Assembly (NCBI GenBank): GCA_026386995.1
Contig: JAPLMO010000205.1
Span: 1-8,332, forward strand
Source of the DNA: Planctomycetota bacterium
Lineage (GTDB): Bacteria > Planctomycetota > Phycisphaerae > FEN-1346
Direction: 5' to 3'
Length of the DNA stretch: 8,332 nucleotides
This document shows positions 1-6,763 of this stretch, one piece after another. Numbering within the stretch: position 1 is the first letter of the stretch; each line of letters opens with the position of its first letter. The notes under the pieces were generated by a model. The model was not told the DNA's origin and did not search any database. It saw nothing but the letters and a program-made list of their open reading frames with translations. The position numbers were made by a program, and so were the translations under genes.

Positions 1-1
1 C

Positions 2-736
2 TTCGAGCGGCAGAACGCCCTCATCGCCTACCACAGCGCCGCCATGGGCCAGGTCATGTTCCTCGGCTTCGATCACACGTGGCGCCTCAGGTACCGCACC
101 GGCGACACGTACCATCACCGCTTCTGGGGACAGGTGCTCCGCTGGGCCACCGCGAACAAGTTGCCAGCGGGCACCGAGACGGTCCGGCTCGGGACCGACC
201 GCTCGCGCTACGCGCCGCAGGCGCCCGTGCGCGTGCGGGCCCGCCTGGCCAAGAAAGACTACACGCCCATTACAAGCGACGACGTGGCCGTCAACGTCTT
301 CGCCGGCGACCAGTTGGTACTGCACCGAAAACTCCAGTACCTCCAGAACTCGCCGGGCTCGTACGCCGCCGAAGTGGGCGAACTGCCCGCCGGCAACTAC
401 CGGCTGGAACTCGACGCCCCGGCGGCGCAGCCGGTCCTGGCAGCCGAAAACGCAAGCAAGGTGGCCACGGAGTTTTCCGTCGAGCAGTCCGCCTCGGCGG
501 AGCAGGCCGAACTGGCGCCCGACCGCGGATTCCTGTCGCGGCTGGCCGGCCTGACGGGCGGCAGCGTCGCGGGGCCGACCCACGCCGACCGCATCCTCGC
601 CTCGCTCGGCAAACCGACCGAGGTGCTCCGCGAACCTCGCGAGTACGTCTTGTGGGATTCCTGGCCCCTGCTGATAGTGATGGTCCTAGTGGCCACGGTC
701 GAGTGGCTCCTGCGGAAGAAAGTGGGGTTAGCATGA
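2..736 (+). CDS. C-terminal part of a BatA/glutamine-amidotransferase-like membrane protein (5' end outside window)
   Basis: The reading frame is open from the window edge, so only the last 244 residues are seen. The ATG at 44 is unlikely to be the start, because the frame continues upstream with sensible protein sequence (FERQNALIAYHSAA). The first visible stretch, GQVMFLGFDHTWRLRY followed by HHRFWGQVLRWA, is the ending typical of the amidotransferase-like (class I GATase fold) domain in large bacterial membrane proteins often annotated as VWA or BatA-like. A beta-rich, Ig-like segment follows (about visible residues 55-150), then a helical segment with 'LSRLAGLTGGS', and a C-terminal membrane helix (WPLLIVMVLVATVEWLL) with a basic cytoplasmic end (RKK). 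The bulk of the protein is therefore probably periplasmic. Its stop overlaps the next ATG by 4 bases (ATGA, 733-736), which implies translational coupling. Enzymatic activity is doubtful, since family members of this type usually lack a full catalytic triad; the relevant part is not visible here. Confidence 0.82.
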   Translation, partial: FERQNALIAYHSAAMGQVMFLGFDHTWRLRYRTGDTYHHRFWGQVLRWATANKLPAGTETVRLGTDRSRYAPQAPVRVRARLAKKDYTPITSDDVAVNVFAGDQLVLHRKLQYLQNSPGSYAAEVGELPAGNYRLELDAPAAQPVLAAENASKVATEFSVEQSASAEQAELAPDRGFLSRLAGLTGGSVAGPTHADRILASLGKPTEVLREPREYVLWDSWPLLIVMVLVATVEWLLRKKVGLA

Positions 737-3700
737 TCCCGATTCCATCCGACATGCCGGCCGGCTCCGTACCGAAACTGATCGACCAGGCCCTGAGGCG
801 CCTCATACGCCGCATACGCGAGATCGTCATCTTGCGCGGCGTCTCGGCCGTCGTCGCGACGTCCCTGGGGGCGCTGCTGGCCATCATGGCCATAGATGCC
901 AGCGTGGTCCTGTTCTCCGACGTGGTGCGGTGGCTGCTGACGCTTTCGGCCCTGGCGCTGACGGTCGCTTCGGCCGTGTGGTTCCTCATCCTGCCCCTGG
1001 CCAGGACGATCACGCTGACGGGCATCGCCCGATCGGTCGAAGAGCGCCACCCCGAACTCCAGGAACGACTCAGTTCGGCGGTGGAACTCTTGTCAAGCCG
1101 CGACATGCCCGAACTGCGCGGCTCCGAAGCCCTCATCGCGGCCCTCGCCCAAGAGGCGAGCCGCGACGCCGAACACATGCGCCCGCGCGCCGAGATCTCC
1201 CTGAAGGCCGCGCGGCCGTTCCTCCTGGCGGCGGGCGGGGCCGTGGTCGTCCTGGGCCTCCTCCTGGGCCTCTACCAGAACGCCCAAAGGCTCCTCGTGC
1301 GGGCCGTCGCCCCGTACGCCAACATGCCGAACGTCACGGGCGACATGCTCCGCGTCACCCCCGGCGACACCCGGATCCTCGAGGGCCAGCGCCTGGAGGT
1401 CGAGGTGTCCGTGGCGAACGCGGCCGTCCGCAAGGCCCAGTTCCGCAAACTCTTGCCCGACGGGTCGGAAGCGGCCGAGGCCATGACCGCCCTGCCCGCC
1501 GGCGAAGGCGGCGAGCCGCGCTTCACCCTCACCTGCCCGCCGGGCGCCGAGAGTTTCCGGTACCGCATCCACGCCGGCGATGCGCTGAGCAAGTACTTCG
1601 CCGTCACGGTCGTCCCGCCGCCGGTCGTCAAACGCCTGGAAGTCCGCTACGAGTATCCCGCGTACACGATGCGCGAGGCGCGCACCGAACCCGACAGCGC
1701 GGGCGAGATCAAGGCCGTCATCGGCACAGTCGTCACGGTCTCGGCCGTCACCAACAAGCCGGTCAAGACGGCCCAGTTGCAGATCGGCGGCCAGCCGGCC
1801 AAGGGATCGCCCGTCCAGATCGCGGCCGACGCCGACGGTGCAACGGTCTGCAAGTTCCAGGTCAAACTTACGCCGCGCCTCAAAAGCCGCTGGATACTGA
1901 ACCTGACCGACGAGTTCGGCTTCAGCAACTCCACCGGCGAGCGCCTCATCGAGGCCGTGCCCGACCTGCCGCCCGTCGTCAAACTTATCTCGCCCGACAA
2001 CAAGAGACTCCGCCTGAAGCCGACCGACCACCTGCCGCTGACCTACACGATGACCGACGACTTCGGCCTCGGCGCCGCCGACATCTCGGTCGAGACCGAC
2101 ACGCGCAAGCACAAGGCCGTCCCCCTGCCGCTCGAGGGCGAAAAAGGCAAGCCCCTGCGTGCCGCCGCCGGCGATACCTCGCTGGACCTCGCAAAACTGC
2201 CGCTCCAGGGGGCACGCCAGTTCACCCTGTGGGTGCGGGCCGCCGACAACCTGCCGGCCAGCGCCAAGGGGCCGCAGGAAGGCCGCTCCGAAGTCATGAC
2301 GGTCGAACTGGACCTCTCGGCCGCCTCCTACGCCATGCAGGCCCTTGAGGCCGAGGCCGAGAGCATCCGCAAGGCCCTCGAGAAAATCCTGAAGGAACTC
2401 AAGGAATCCAAGAAGGACTCCGTCCCCCTGAAGGACAACCCGGCAAAGTTGCAGGCGCTCGCCGAAGAGACGACAAAGAGCCTGGAACGCATGCGCGGCC
2501 ACCTGGGCATCGCTAAAGATACCGCCGCCGAGGTCACAGCCAGGATCGCCGAGGGCACTTTCGCGGGCCTCGCGCCGAAGGCGGCCGAAATGACCGCCGA
2601 GGTCGACGGCGCCCATGACAAGGCCGGGCAGATCAAACTGGTCGAGACGCTGGCCGAACGCTCCGCGCTGGCGACCCAGACGGACACACACATCGACCGC
2701 GCCATCAAGATCGTCGAGGAGATGCTGAAGCAGTTGCACGAGATGGCCGACGCGGCGCGCCTCGCGCAGTCGCTCCAGGACCTGGCGGAGCGGCAGCAGG
2801 ACCTCGCCGCCGCCAAGGCCGAGGCGGAAATGGCCGCCAGGCAGGAGGCCGCCGCCAACGCCCCCGAGTGGCAGAAGTCCGAGGCGCAGGTCGCGCGCGA
2901 GACCGGAAACCTCGTCAAGGACAACGCGGCCGCTCGCCTGGCCCAGATGCAACAGGACCAGGCCCGGGCGAAAGACCTGGCCGCCGAGGCCCGCAAACTC
3001 CAGCAGGAACAGCAGGCCCTCGCCCAGGACACCAACCGCCTCGGACAACTGGCTCAGATCGATCAGGCCCTGAAAGACCTCGCCGCCGCCCAGGCCGCCC
3101 TCTCGCGCGATGCAGCCCAGGACAAGGCCGCCACCGACCAGGCCAAGCCGATGGCCGCCGCCGCCGAGAACATCAAGTCCGGGGCGCTGGCCCAGGCCGT
3201 CGAGAAGCAGAAAGCCGCCGAGGACTCGCTCAAGAATCGCGCCGAGACCGGCATCCAGCCCCCGGCCGCCCCAGAAAACACCGGCCAGCAGCCGCAGGGT
3301 CAACAGCAGGGACAACAGGTGCAGGGTCAGCCGCAGGGACAACAGGCGCAGGGTCAGCCGCAGGGTCAACAGGTGCAGGGTCAGCCGCAGGGTCAACAGC
3401 AACAATCCGGCCAGCAGCCGCAAGGCCAGCCGCAGGGTCAGCAACCGCAAAGTCAGCAGCAAGCCGGTCAGCAGCCGCAGGGCGCGCAGCCGGCGGGCCA
3501 ACAGATGTCGCCGGAGGAGAAGGCGCGGGCCGGTCAACTGGCTGCCAAGCAGCAGGACTTGCGCCAGCAGACCGAGTCGCTCCTGGCGCAGCGGAACCAG
3601 GCGGCAGCCGAGATCGCCAAGTCGCAGATGGGCCGCCTCAAGGAGGAGCAGGCCGAGGTCGCCAAGGAGGCCGCCCAACTGGCGCAGGCGGTCGCACCGA

Positions 3701-5025
3701 TCGGCGAGCAGCCGGCCCAGTTAAGTCAGGAGGCCGCCGGCGACGCCAAGGAAGCCGCCGAGGCGATCCCCTCGAACATCGGCGATGCCGCGCAGCATGC
3801 GGCCGAGGCCGGTCAGGAACTGGGGGCGCTCGCCCAAGACCTCAACAAGCAGGTCGCCGAGCAGGCCGCCGCACACGGTGCGCCCGAGAAGGCAGCCGGC
3901 CAGCAGGAGTCCGGCAACCAGCAGGCCGGGGCACAAGAGGCCGGGGCAAAGGAATCCGGCGCACAAGAATCCGGGGCGAAAGAGGCCGGCGCACAAGAGG
4001 CCGGCGCGAAGGAGGCCGGCGCAAAGGAATCCGGCGCACAAGAGGCCGGGGCGAAAGAATCCGGGGCACAAGAGGCCGGCGGCCAGAAAGCCGGGGGGCA
4101 AGAAGCCGGCGGAAAAGAGCCCGGCGGCCAGGAATCCGGCGGCAAGCCGGCGGACGGCCAACCCTCGTCCGGCAGCCCGGACCAGGGCCAGACGGCCGAA
4201 CTAGCCCAGCAGGCGTCCGCCTTGGCCGAGCGTCAGCAGGAACTCGCGCGAGAGATGCAGGCCCTCGCCGCAGATCAGCCCAAGCAGGCCCTCCAGGCCG
4301 AGCAGCAGGCCATCCAGGCCCAGACGGCCGATCTCCAGCAGGAAGCCGCCGCCCTCGGCCAGCAGGCCCAGGCCATGGCGCCGGAGGCAAGCGGCCAAGC
4401 CCAGCAGGCCAATCAAGCCCTCGGCCAGGCGCAGCAGGCCGAGAGCCAGGCCAGCCAGGCGATGGCGGGTCAGTCGCCGCAAAGCGCGGTCGGCTCGCAG
4501 CAGACGGCGGCCAGTGAACTGGGCAACGCGGCCGCAGCCCTCGGCCAACTCGGCCAGGCGCTGGCCCAGGCGGCCTCGCAGTCGCCGGCGGCGCCGAGCC
4601 CGATGGGCACGCCGATGGCCAACGCCTTCAGCGCCGCCAGCCAGGCCGCACAGAGCCCGTCAACCGCCGCGGCGGCCGAGGCGTCGCAGGCCATGTCGGC
4701 GGCGGCCAGCCAGGCCATGGGCATGGCCCAGGGCATGGGCGTGCAGCCCGGAATGGGCAAGGGACTTCAGCAGGGGCAGAAACCGTCGCAGTCGGCCGAT
4801 TCCAAGAAAGGCATCGGCGCGGTCGGCATAAACTCGACGGCCGCAAAGTTGGAAAGCCTCGGTATCAAACTCTCCGACTGGGCGCGGCTGCCGGGCGAAC
4901 TGAGGAGCCAGATCCTCCAGGCCGCCGACGAAGCCGGCCCGGAAGAGTACCGAACGCTTATCAAACGCTACTTCCAGCAGGTCGCCAAGCGCGGCGGCGC
5001 GGAAAGCGAAGGGACGACCCCATGA
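733..5025 (+). CDS. Giant membrane-anchored coiled-coil/low-complexity protein, DUF4175-like
   Basis: This encodes 1430 residues. I chose the ATG at 733 because it forms an ATGA overlap with the previous stop and lies behind a purine-rich stretch (714-727). The frame is open further upstream, but only as a shadow of the previous gene. Order of parts: a basic N-terminus; membrane helices at about 37-60, 67-90 and 162-182, with a charged loop (residues ~91-160) between the second and third; then an extracytoplasmic region with Ig-like or fibronectin-like beta domains at about 205-295, 298-405 and 410-530. From about 536 to 845 it is Ala/Glu/Gln-rich coiled coil. Next come a Gln/Gly/Pro repeat (851-924), more coiled coil, an E-[AS]-G-[AG]-[KQ] pentad array (1059-1143), Gln/Ala-rich coils, and an Ala/Ser/Met-rich stretch. 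The compact C-terminal module (about 1367-1420, with SDWARLPGELR and EEYRTLIKRYFQQVAKRGG) resembles the conserved tail seen in many planctomycete relatives. Residues 714-1298 contain no Phe, Trp, Tyr or Cys. The likely role is a periplasm-spanning scaffold for the operon's complex. That is inference; the family has no known function. Confidence 0.85.
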   Translation: MIPIPSDMPAGSVPKLIDQALRRLIRRIREIVILRGVSAVVATSLGALLAIMAIDASVVLFSDVVRWLLTLSALALTVASAVWFLILPLARTITLTGIARSVEERHPELQERLSSAVELLSSRDMPELRGSEALIAALAQEASRDAEHMRPRAEISLKAARPFLLAAGGAVVVLGLLLGLYQNAQRLLVRAVAPYANMPNVTGDMLRVTPGDTRILEGQRLEVEVSVANAAVRKAQFRKLLPDGSEAAEAMTALPAGEGGEPRFTLTCPPGAESFRYRIHAGDALSKYFAVTVVPPPVVKRLEVRYEYPAYTMREARTEPDSAGEIKAVIGTVVTVSAVTNKPVKTAQLQIGGQPAKGSPVQIAADADGATVCKFQVKLTPRLKSRWILNLTDEFGFSNSTGERLIEAVPDLPPVVKLISPDNKRLRLKPTDHLPLTYTMTDDFGLGAADISVETDTRKHKAVPLPLEGEKGKPLRAAAGDTSLDLAKLPLQGARQFTLWVRAADNLPASAKGPQEGRSEVMTVELDLSAASYAMQALEAEAESIRKALEKILKELKESKKDSVPLKDNPAKLQALAEETTKSLERMRGHLGIAKDTAAEVTARIAEGTFAGLAPKAAEMTAEVDGAHDKAGQIKLVETLAERSALATQTDTHIDRAIKIVEEMLKQLHEMADAARLAQSLQDLAERQQDLAAAKAEAEMAARQEAAANAPEWQKSEAQVARETGNLVKDNAAARLAQMQQDQARAKDLAAEARKLQQEQQALAQDTNRLGQLAQIDQALKDLAAAQAALSRDAAQDKAATDQAKPMAAAAENIKSGALAQAVEKQKAAEDSLKNRAETGIQPPAAPENTGQQPQGQQQGQQVQGQPQGQQAQGQPQGQQVQGQPQGQQQQSGQQPQGQPQGQQPQSQQQAGQQPQGAQPAGQQMSPEEKARAGQLAAKQQDLRQQTESLLAQRNQAAAEIAKSQMGRLKEEQAEVAKEAAQLAQAVAPIGEQPAQLSQEAAGDAKEAAEAIPSNIGDAAQHAAEAGQELGALAQDLNKQVAEQAAAHGAPEKAAGQQESGNQQAGAQEAGAKESGAQESGAKEAGAQEAGAKEAGAKESGAQEAGAKESGAQEAGGQKAGGQEAGGKEPGGQESGGKPADGQPSSGSPDQGQTAELAQQASALAERQQELAREMQALAADQPKQALQAEQQAIQAQTADLQQEAAALGQQAQAMAPEASGQAQQANQALGQAQQAESQASQAMAGQSPQSAVGSQQTAASELGNAAAALGQLGQALAQAASQSPAAPSPMGTPMANAFSAASQAAQSPSTAAAAEASQAMSAAASQAMGMAQGMGVQPGMGKGLQQGQKPSQSADSKKGIGAVGINSTAAKLESLGIKLSDWARLPGELRSQILQAADEAGPEEYRTLIKRYFQQVAKRGGAESEGTTP
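3283..3504 (+). repeat. Gln/Gly/Pro-rich in-frame tandem repeat with 27-bp core units
   Basis: The repeat lies inside the giant coiled-coil gene (residues 851-924). Three near-identical 27-bp units lie at 3307-3333, 3334-3360 and 3361-3387, each encoding QGQQ-[VA]-QGQP. A partial unit precedes them (3295-3306) and degenerate copies follow (to about 3504). Units 1 to 3 differ only at single bases (gga/ggt, gtg/gcg), so they arose by recent duplication. Every unit is a multiple of 3, so copy-number change keeps the frame. The protein segment should be flexible and disordered, acting as a hinge between two coiled-coil blocks. Confidence 0.85.
3907..4161 (+). repeat. 15-bp in-frame minisatellite encoding 17 E-[AS]-G-[AG]-[KQ] pentads
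   Basis: Seventeen consecutive 15-bp units encode residues 1059-1143 of the giant membrane protein. Nearly all begin with Glu, followed by Ala or Ser, Gly, Ala or Gly, then Lys or Gln. Middle units carry GA in the third and fourth places (EAGAK, ESGAQ), while the later ones switch to GG (EAGGQ, EAGGK, EPGGQ), so the array has two sub-blocks. Codon choice varies between units (ggc/ggg, gca/gcg, caa, aaa/aag, gaa/gag). This argues that the peptide pattern has been kept by selection after old duplication rather than being fresh slippage. The peptide recalls helical EAAAK linkers, but the glycine in each unit should make it more flexible. Confidence 0.88.
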
Positions 5026-6146
5026 GTTCCGCAGGGAGCAACGCAAACAGGGTTCGGGCGCGAAGGCCCCGGCGGTGGCTCGCCGTTGCGATGTCGGCGG
5101 CGGTCGCCATTGCGGCGCTGGCCGGCCGCGCCTCGGGCGACGCCGCCTCCCCCGCCCTGGCCAAGTACCAGGATCAACTCGACGTGGCGCTCGACCGGGC
5201 GCTGGCGTTCATGGCCAAAGAGCAGCAACCCGACGGCGCCTGGGCCCGCGAGGGCGGCTCGCGGTCGCAGCGGAACGTCACGGGCATCACGTCGCTGGCC
5301 CTGATGTCGTTCCTGGCGAAGGGCCACACGCCGGGCGTCGGCCCGTACGGAGAGGCCCTCAACAAGGGCGTCGACTTCATTCTCGGGTCGCAGCAGCCCA
5401 ACGGCATGCTCGTGCGCGGCGACAGCGGCCACGGCCCGATGTACAGCCACAACATAGCGACACTGCTGCTATCCGAGGTCTCCGGCATGGTGGACCCGCA
5501 GCGCCAGGCCAAAATCGACCAGGTCCTGCCGAAGGCCCTCATGGCCATCCTCGCGGCCCAGCAGATGCAAAAAGACGAGCGTAACGCCGGCGGCTGGCGA
5601 TACCAGATCGACAGCCGCGACAGCGACATCTCATGCACGGGCTGGGCCGTCATGGCCCTGCGCAGCGCCCGCAACAACGGCGCCATCGTGCCCAAGGACG
5701 CCATCGAGAAGGGCCTGGAGTACATCATGAACTGCCGCGACCGCGGCGGGTCCGGCGGATTCGCCTACCAGCCCGGCGGCGCGGCCGGCTGGGGACGCAC
5801 GGGAACGGCCCTCCTCTGCCTTGAACTCTGCGGCCGCCACCGCGACCGCTACGCCCTGATGGCGGGCAAGTGGATAATGGACCATCTGCCACGGAACCTC
5901 GGCGAGGGCGAGCACTTCTCCTACGCACTCTACTACTGCGCCCAGGGAACGTTCCAACTGGGCGACGATTACTGGGACCGCTTCGCCGCCCAGATGTACG
6001 ACATCATGCTGCGTGCCCAGGACAAGGACGGCGGCTGGCCTCTGGCCGGCGGCAGCGACGGCGAAGGCGGCCGCTATTACTCGACCTCCATGGCCGTGCT
6101 GGCGATGAGCGTGTCGTACAGGCAGTTGCCGATTTATCAGCGCTGA
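5022..6146 (+). CDS. Exported squalene-cyclase/prenyltransferase-like alpha-alpha toroid protein
   Basis: This encodes 374 residues, starting at an ATG that overlaps the previous stop (ATGA) behind an AAGGGA ribosome site (5009-5014, 7-base spacing). The N-terminus is a long basic region (RVRARRPRRW) followed by a hydrophobic core (about residues 19-35) and a plausible signal-peptidase cleavage near ASG-D (37-40), so the protein is probably secreted to the periplasm. The mature part has several repeats of the squalene-hopene-cyclase/prenyltransferase type: QPDGAW (69-74), QQPNGM (124-129), NAGGWRYQ (188-195) followed by DISCTGWAVMAL (202-213), GSGGFAYQPGG (243-253), and DKDGGWPLAGG (334-344) followed by GRYYSTSMAVLAM (350-362). 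These motifs build an alpha/alpha barrel. I see no DxDD cyclase acid motif, so a true terpene cyclase is unlikely. It is more likely a binding or structural toroid working with the two upstream membrane proteins. The molecular function is unknown. Confidence 0.85.
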   Translation: MSSAGSNANRVRARRPRRWLAVAMSAAVAIAALAGRASGDAASPALAKYQDQLDVALDRALAFMAKEQQPDGAWAREGGSRSQRNVTGITSLALMSFLAKGHTPGVGPYGEALNKGVDFILGSQQPNGMLVRGDSGHGPMYSHNIATLLLSEVSGMVDPQRQAKIDQVLPKALMAILAAQQMQKDERNAGGWRYQIDSRDSDISCTGWAVMALRSARNNGAIVPKDAIEKGLEYIMNCRDRGGSGGFAYQPGGAAGWGRTGTALLCLELCGRHRDRYALMAGKWIMDHLPRNLGEGEHFSYALYYCAQGTFQLGDDYWDRFAAQMYDIMLRAQDKDGGWPLAGGSDGEGGRYYSTSMAVLAMSVSYRQLPIYQR

Positions 6147-6164
6147 GCCGCTGGAATCAACGGT

Positions 6165-6192
6165 GGGAACCGGGAACGGGGAACCGGGAACC
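6165..6192 (+). repeat. GGGAACC minisatellite
   Basis: Four adjacent units of 6-8 bp, all variants of GGGAACC, begin 18 bp after the stop codon of the toroid gene. Isolated further units occur at 6278-6290 and 6334-6346, inside and beside the 62-bp direct repeats. The unit length is not a multiple of 3 and the array sits outside genes. No function is evident. Confidence 0.75.
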
Positions 6193-6247
6193 GGAAGAAC
6201 GAAACAAACCCGCGGCATGCCGCGGGATGGACTGGGGGGACGGGGAA
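6186..6247 (+). repeat. 62-bp direct repeat, copy 1, with 18-bp perfect palindrome
   Basis: This copy matches 6284-6345 with about four substitutions over 62 bp, at a period of exactly 98 bp. Its core, 6209-6226, is the perfect palindrome CCCGCGGCATGCCGCGGG, followed by a G-rich tail (ATGGACTGGGGGG). A degenerate fragment of the same unit (GAACCGGACGACCACGAAAC) lies between the copies, starting at 6251. There is no T-run after the palindrome, so it is not a standard terminator. Confidence 0.85.
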
Positions 6248-6283
6248 TGTGAACCGGACGACCACGAAACGGCGACGGGAACT

Positions 6284-6345
6284 GGGAACCGGACGACCGA
6301 AACAAGCCCGCGGCATGCCGCGGGATGGACTGGGGGAACGGGGAA
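6284..6345 (+). repeat. 62-bp direct repeat, copy 2, with 18-bp perfect palindrome
   Basis: This is the second copy of the unit at 6186-6247, with an identical palindrome at 6307-6324 and the same G-rich tail. The two copies differ at A/C changes before the palindrome, one base just outside it, and one base in the tail. The palindrome and its immediate right flank are identical in both copies. Confidence 0.85.
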
Positions 6346-6354
6346 CGGCCGTTG

Positions 6355-6439
6355 ACTTTGAACTGCCGTTTGGTCGTTGACTTGAAACCTGAAACCCGCC
6401 CTTAAGATTGGCGGGCAGGCTTTGAAACTTTGAACTGCC
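6355..6439. repeat. 13-bp direct repeat pair flanking a small hairpin
   Basis: ACTTTGAACTGCC occurs at 6355-6367 and again at 6427-6439. Between them, CCCGCC (6395-6400) and GGCGGG (6410-6415) can pair around a 9-base loop. The stretch is notably less GC-rich than the rest of the window, with several TTGAAAC-like words. The following T content is too scattered for a confident terminator call, although this is the best candidate place for the upstream operon's transcript to end. Confidence 0.5.
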
Positions 6440-6444
6440 TTTTT

Positions 6445-6526
6445 CGCCCCAAAGGGGGCGACGGAATGTAGCCGCGGGTGGAGCACCGGCCGCTGCACAG
6501 CGGGCGGTGCGCAACCCGTGGGAGAG
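6445..6526 (+). repeat. Structured palindromic repeat (REP-like), left arm
   Basis: This copy is related to 6764-6845 in opposite orientation. It starts with the hairpin CGCCCC-AAAG-GGGGCG (6445-6460), then a shared block (GTAGCCGCGGGTGGAGC), then nested pairing: CGGGT (6475-6479) with ACCCG (6514-6518), GCACCG (6483-6488) with CGGTGC (6505-6510), and CCGCT (6490-6494) with AGCGG (6499-6503) around a GCAC loop. Sequence of this style is widespread in intergenic regions of planctomycetes and related bacteria. That family link is from memory and has not been checked here. Confidence 0.75.
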
Positions 6527-6543
6527 TTCGTGTTTTATCACAT

Positions 6544-6560
6544 CCGCCCCGAAGGGGCGG
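6544..6560. repeat. Perfect 7-bp hairpin CCGCCCC-GAA-GGGGCGG
   Basis: A perfect stem (6544-6550 with 6554-6560) encloses a GAA loop, just inside the left structured repeat. A similar hairpin in the reverse sense lies at 6723-6741, so the inverted symmetry of the region extends inwards. The following bases are purine-rich, not T-rich, so it is not an intrinsic terminator on this strand. Confidence 0.7.
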
Positions 6561-6622
6561 AGGAATCTCCGCGACGCGCGCGACGGATCAGTCCAGCACC
6601 TACCGCTCGCCGAACTTGGGTG

Positions 6623-6668
6623 CCGCGGGCGCTGAGCATAGTAGGGTGGGTGCTATGCACCCACGCGG
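6623..6668. repeat. Central palindrome with two mutually exclusive hairpins
   Basis: GTGGGTGC (6646-6653) pairs with GCACCCAC (6657-6664) around a TAT loop. Alternatively GCATAG (6636-6641) pairs with CTATGC (6653-6658), backed by CCGCG (6623-6627) with CGCGG (6664-6668). The two folds share bases and exclude each other. The element sits near the centre of the inverted-repeat pair. Confidence 0.6.
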
Positions 6669-6722
6669 AGTCTGGCAGTAGACGCCAAGCATCGGTGTCC
6701 TTCCGCCGATTCGCCAGTCTCC

Positions 6723-6741
6723 TTCGCCCCTCCGGGGCGAA
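6723..6741. repeat. Perfect 8-bp hairpin TTCGCCCC-TCC-GGGGCGAA
   Basis: The stem pairs 6723-6730 with 6734-6741 around a TCC loop. It is the inward counterpart of the hairpin at 6544-6560 on the opposite side of the inverted-repeat region. No T-run follows it on either strand. Confidence 0.7.
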
Positions 6742-6763
6742 AAGAAGAGGATAAGAACCCCGC

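Noticed and set aside
79..732. Upstream extension of the giant membrane protein's frame towards position 79
   Set aside because: It overlaps the previous gene completely, reads as Arg/Pro/Gly-rich shadow sequence, and the ATGA overlap plus the sensible N-terminus set the start at 733.
44..736. ATG at 44 as the true start of the first gene
   Set aside because: The frame is open to the window edge with family-like sequence before it, so the gene begins outside the window.
1093..3678. 861-residue open frame on the minus strand
   Set aside because: It is antisense to the giant gene, with Leu/Gly/Arg-rich shadow composition caused by high GC and no recognisable domain.
2868..4517. 549-residue Arg/Pro/Gly-rich open frame on the + strand in another frame
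   Set aside because: It is the out-of-frame shadow of the coiled-coil and repeat region, with composition typical of shifted GC-rich codons.
6209..6226. Intrinsic terminator for the three-gene operon
   Set aside because: The palindrome is not followed by a T-run; the flank is G-rich instead.
6186..6345. CRISPR array
   Set aside because: There are only two full repeats, the repeats are too long and spaced too far apart, the spacer is partly the same repeat, and no cas genes are present.
6137..6541. Minus-strand frames with FPVP-like peptides over the intergenic repeats
   Set aside because: They are translations of the GGGAACC array and palindromes, with no ribosome site or domain.
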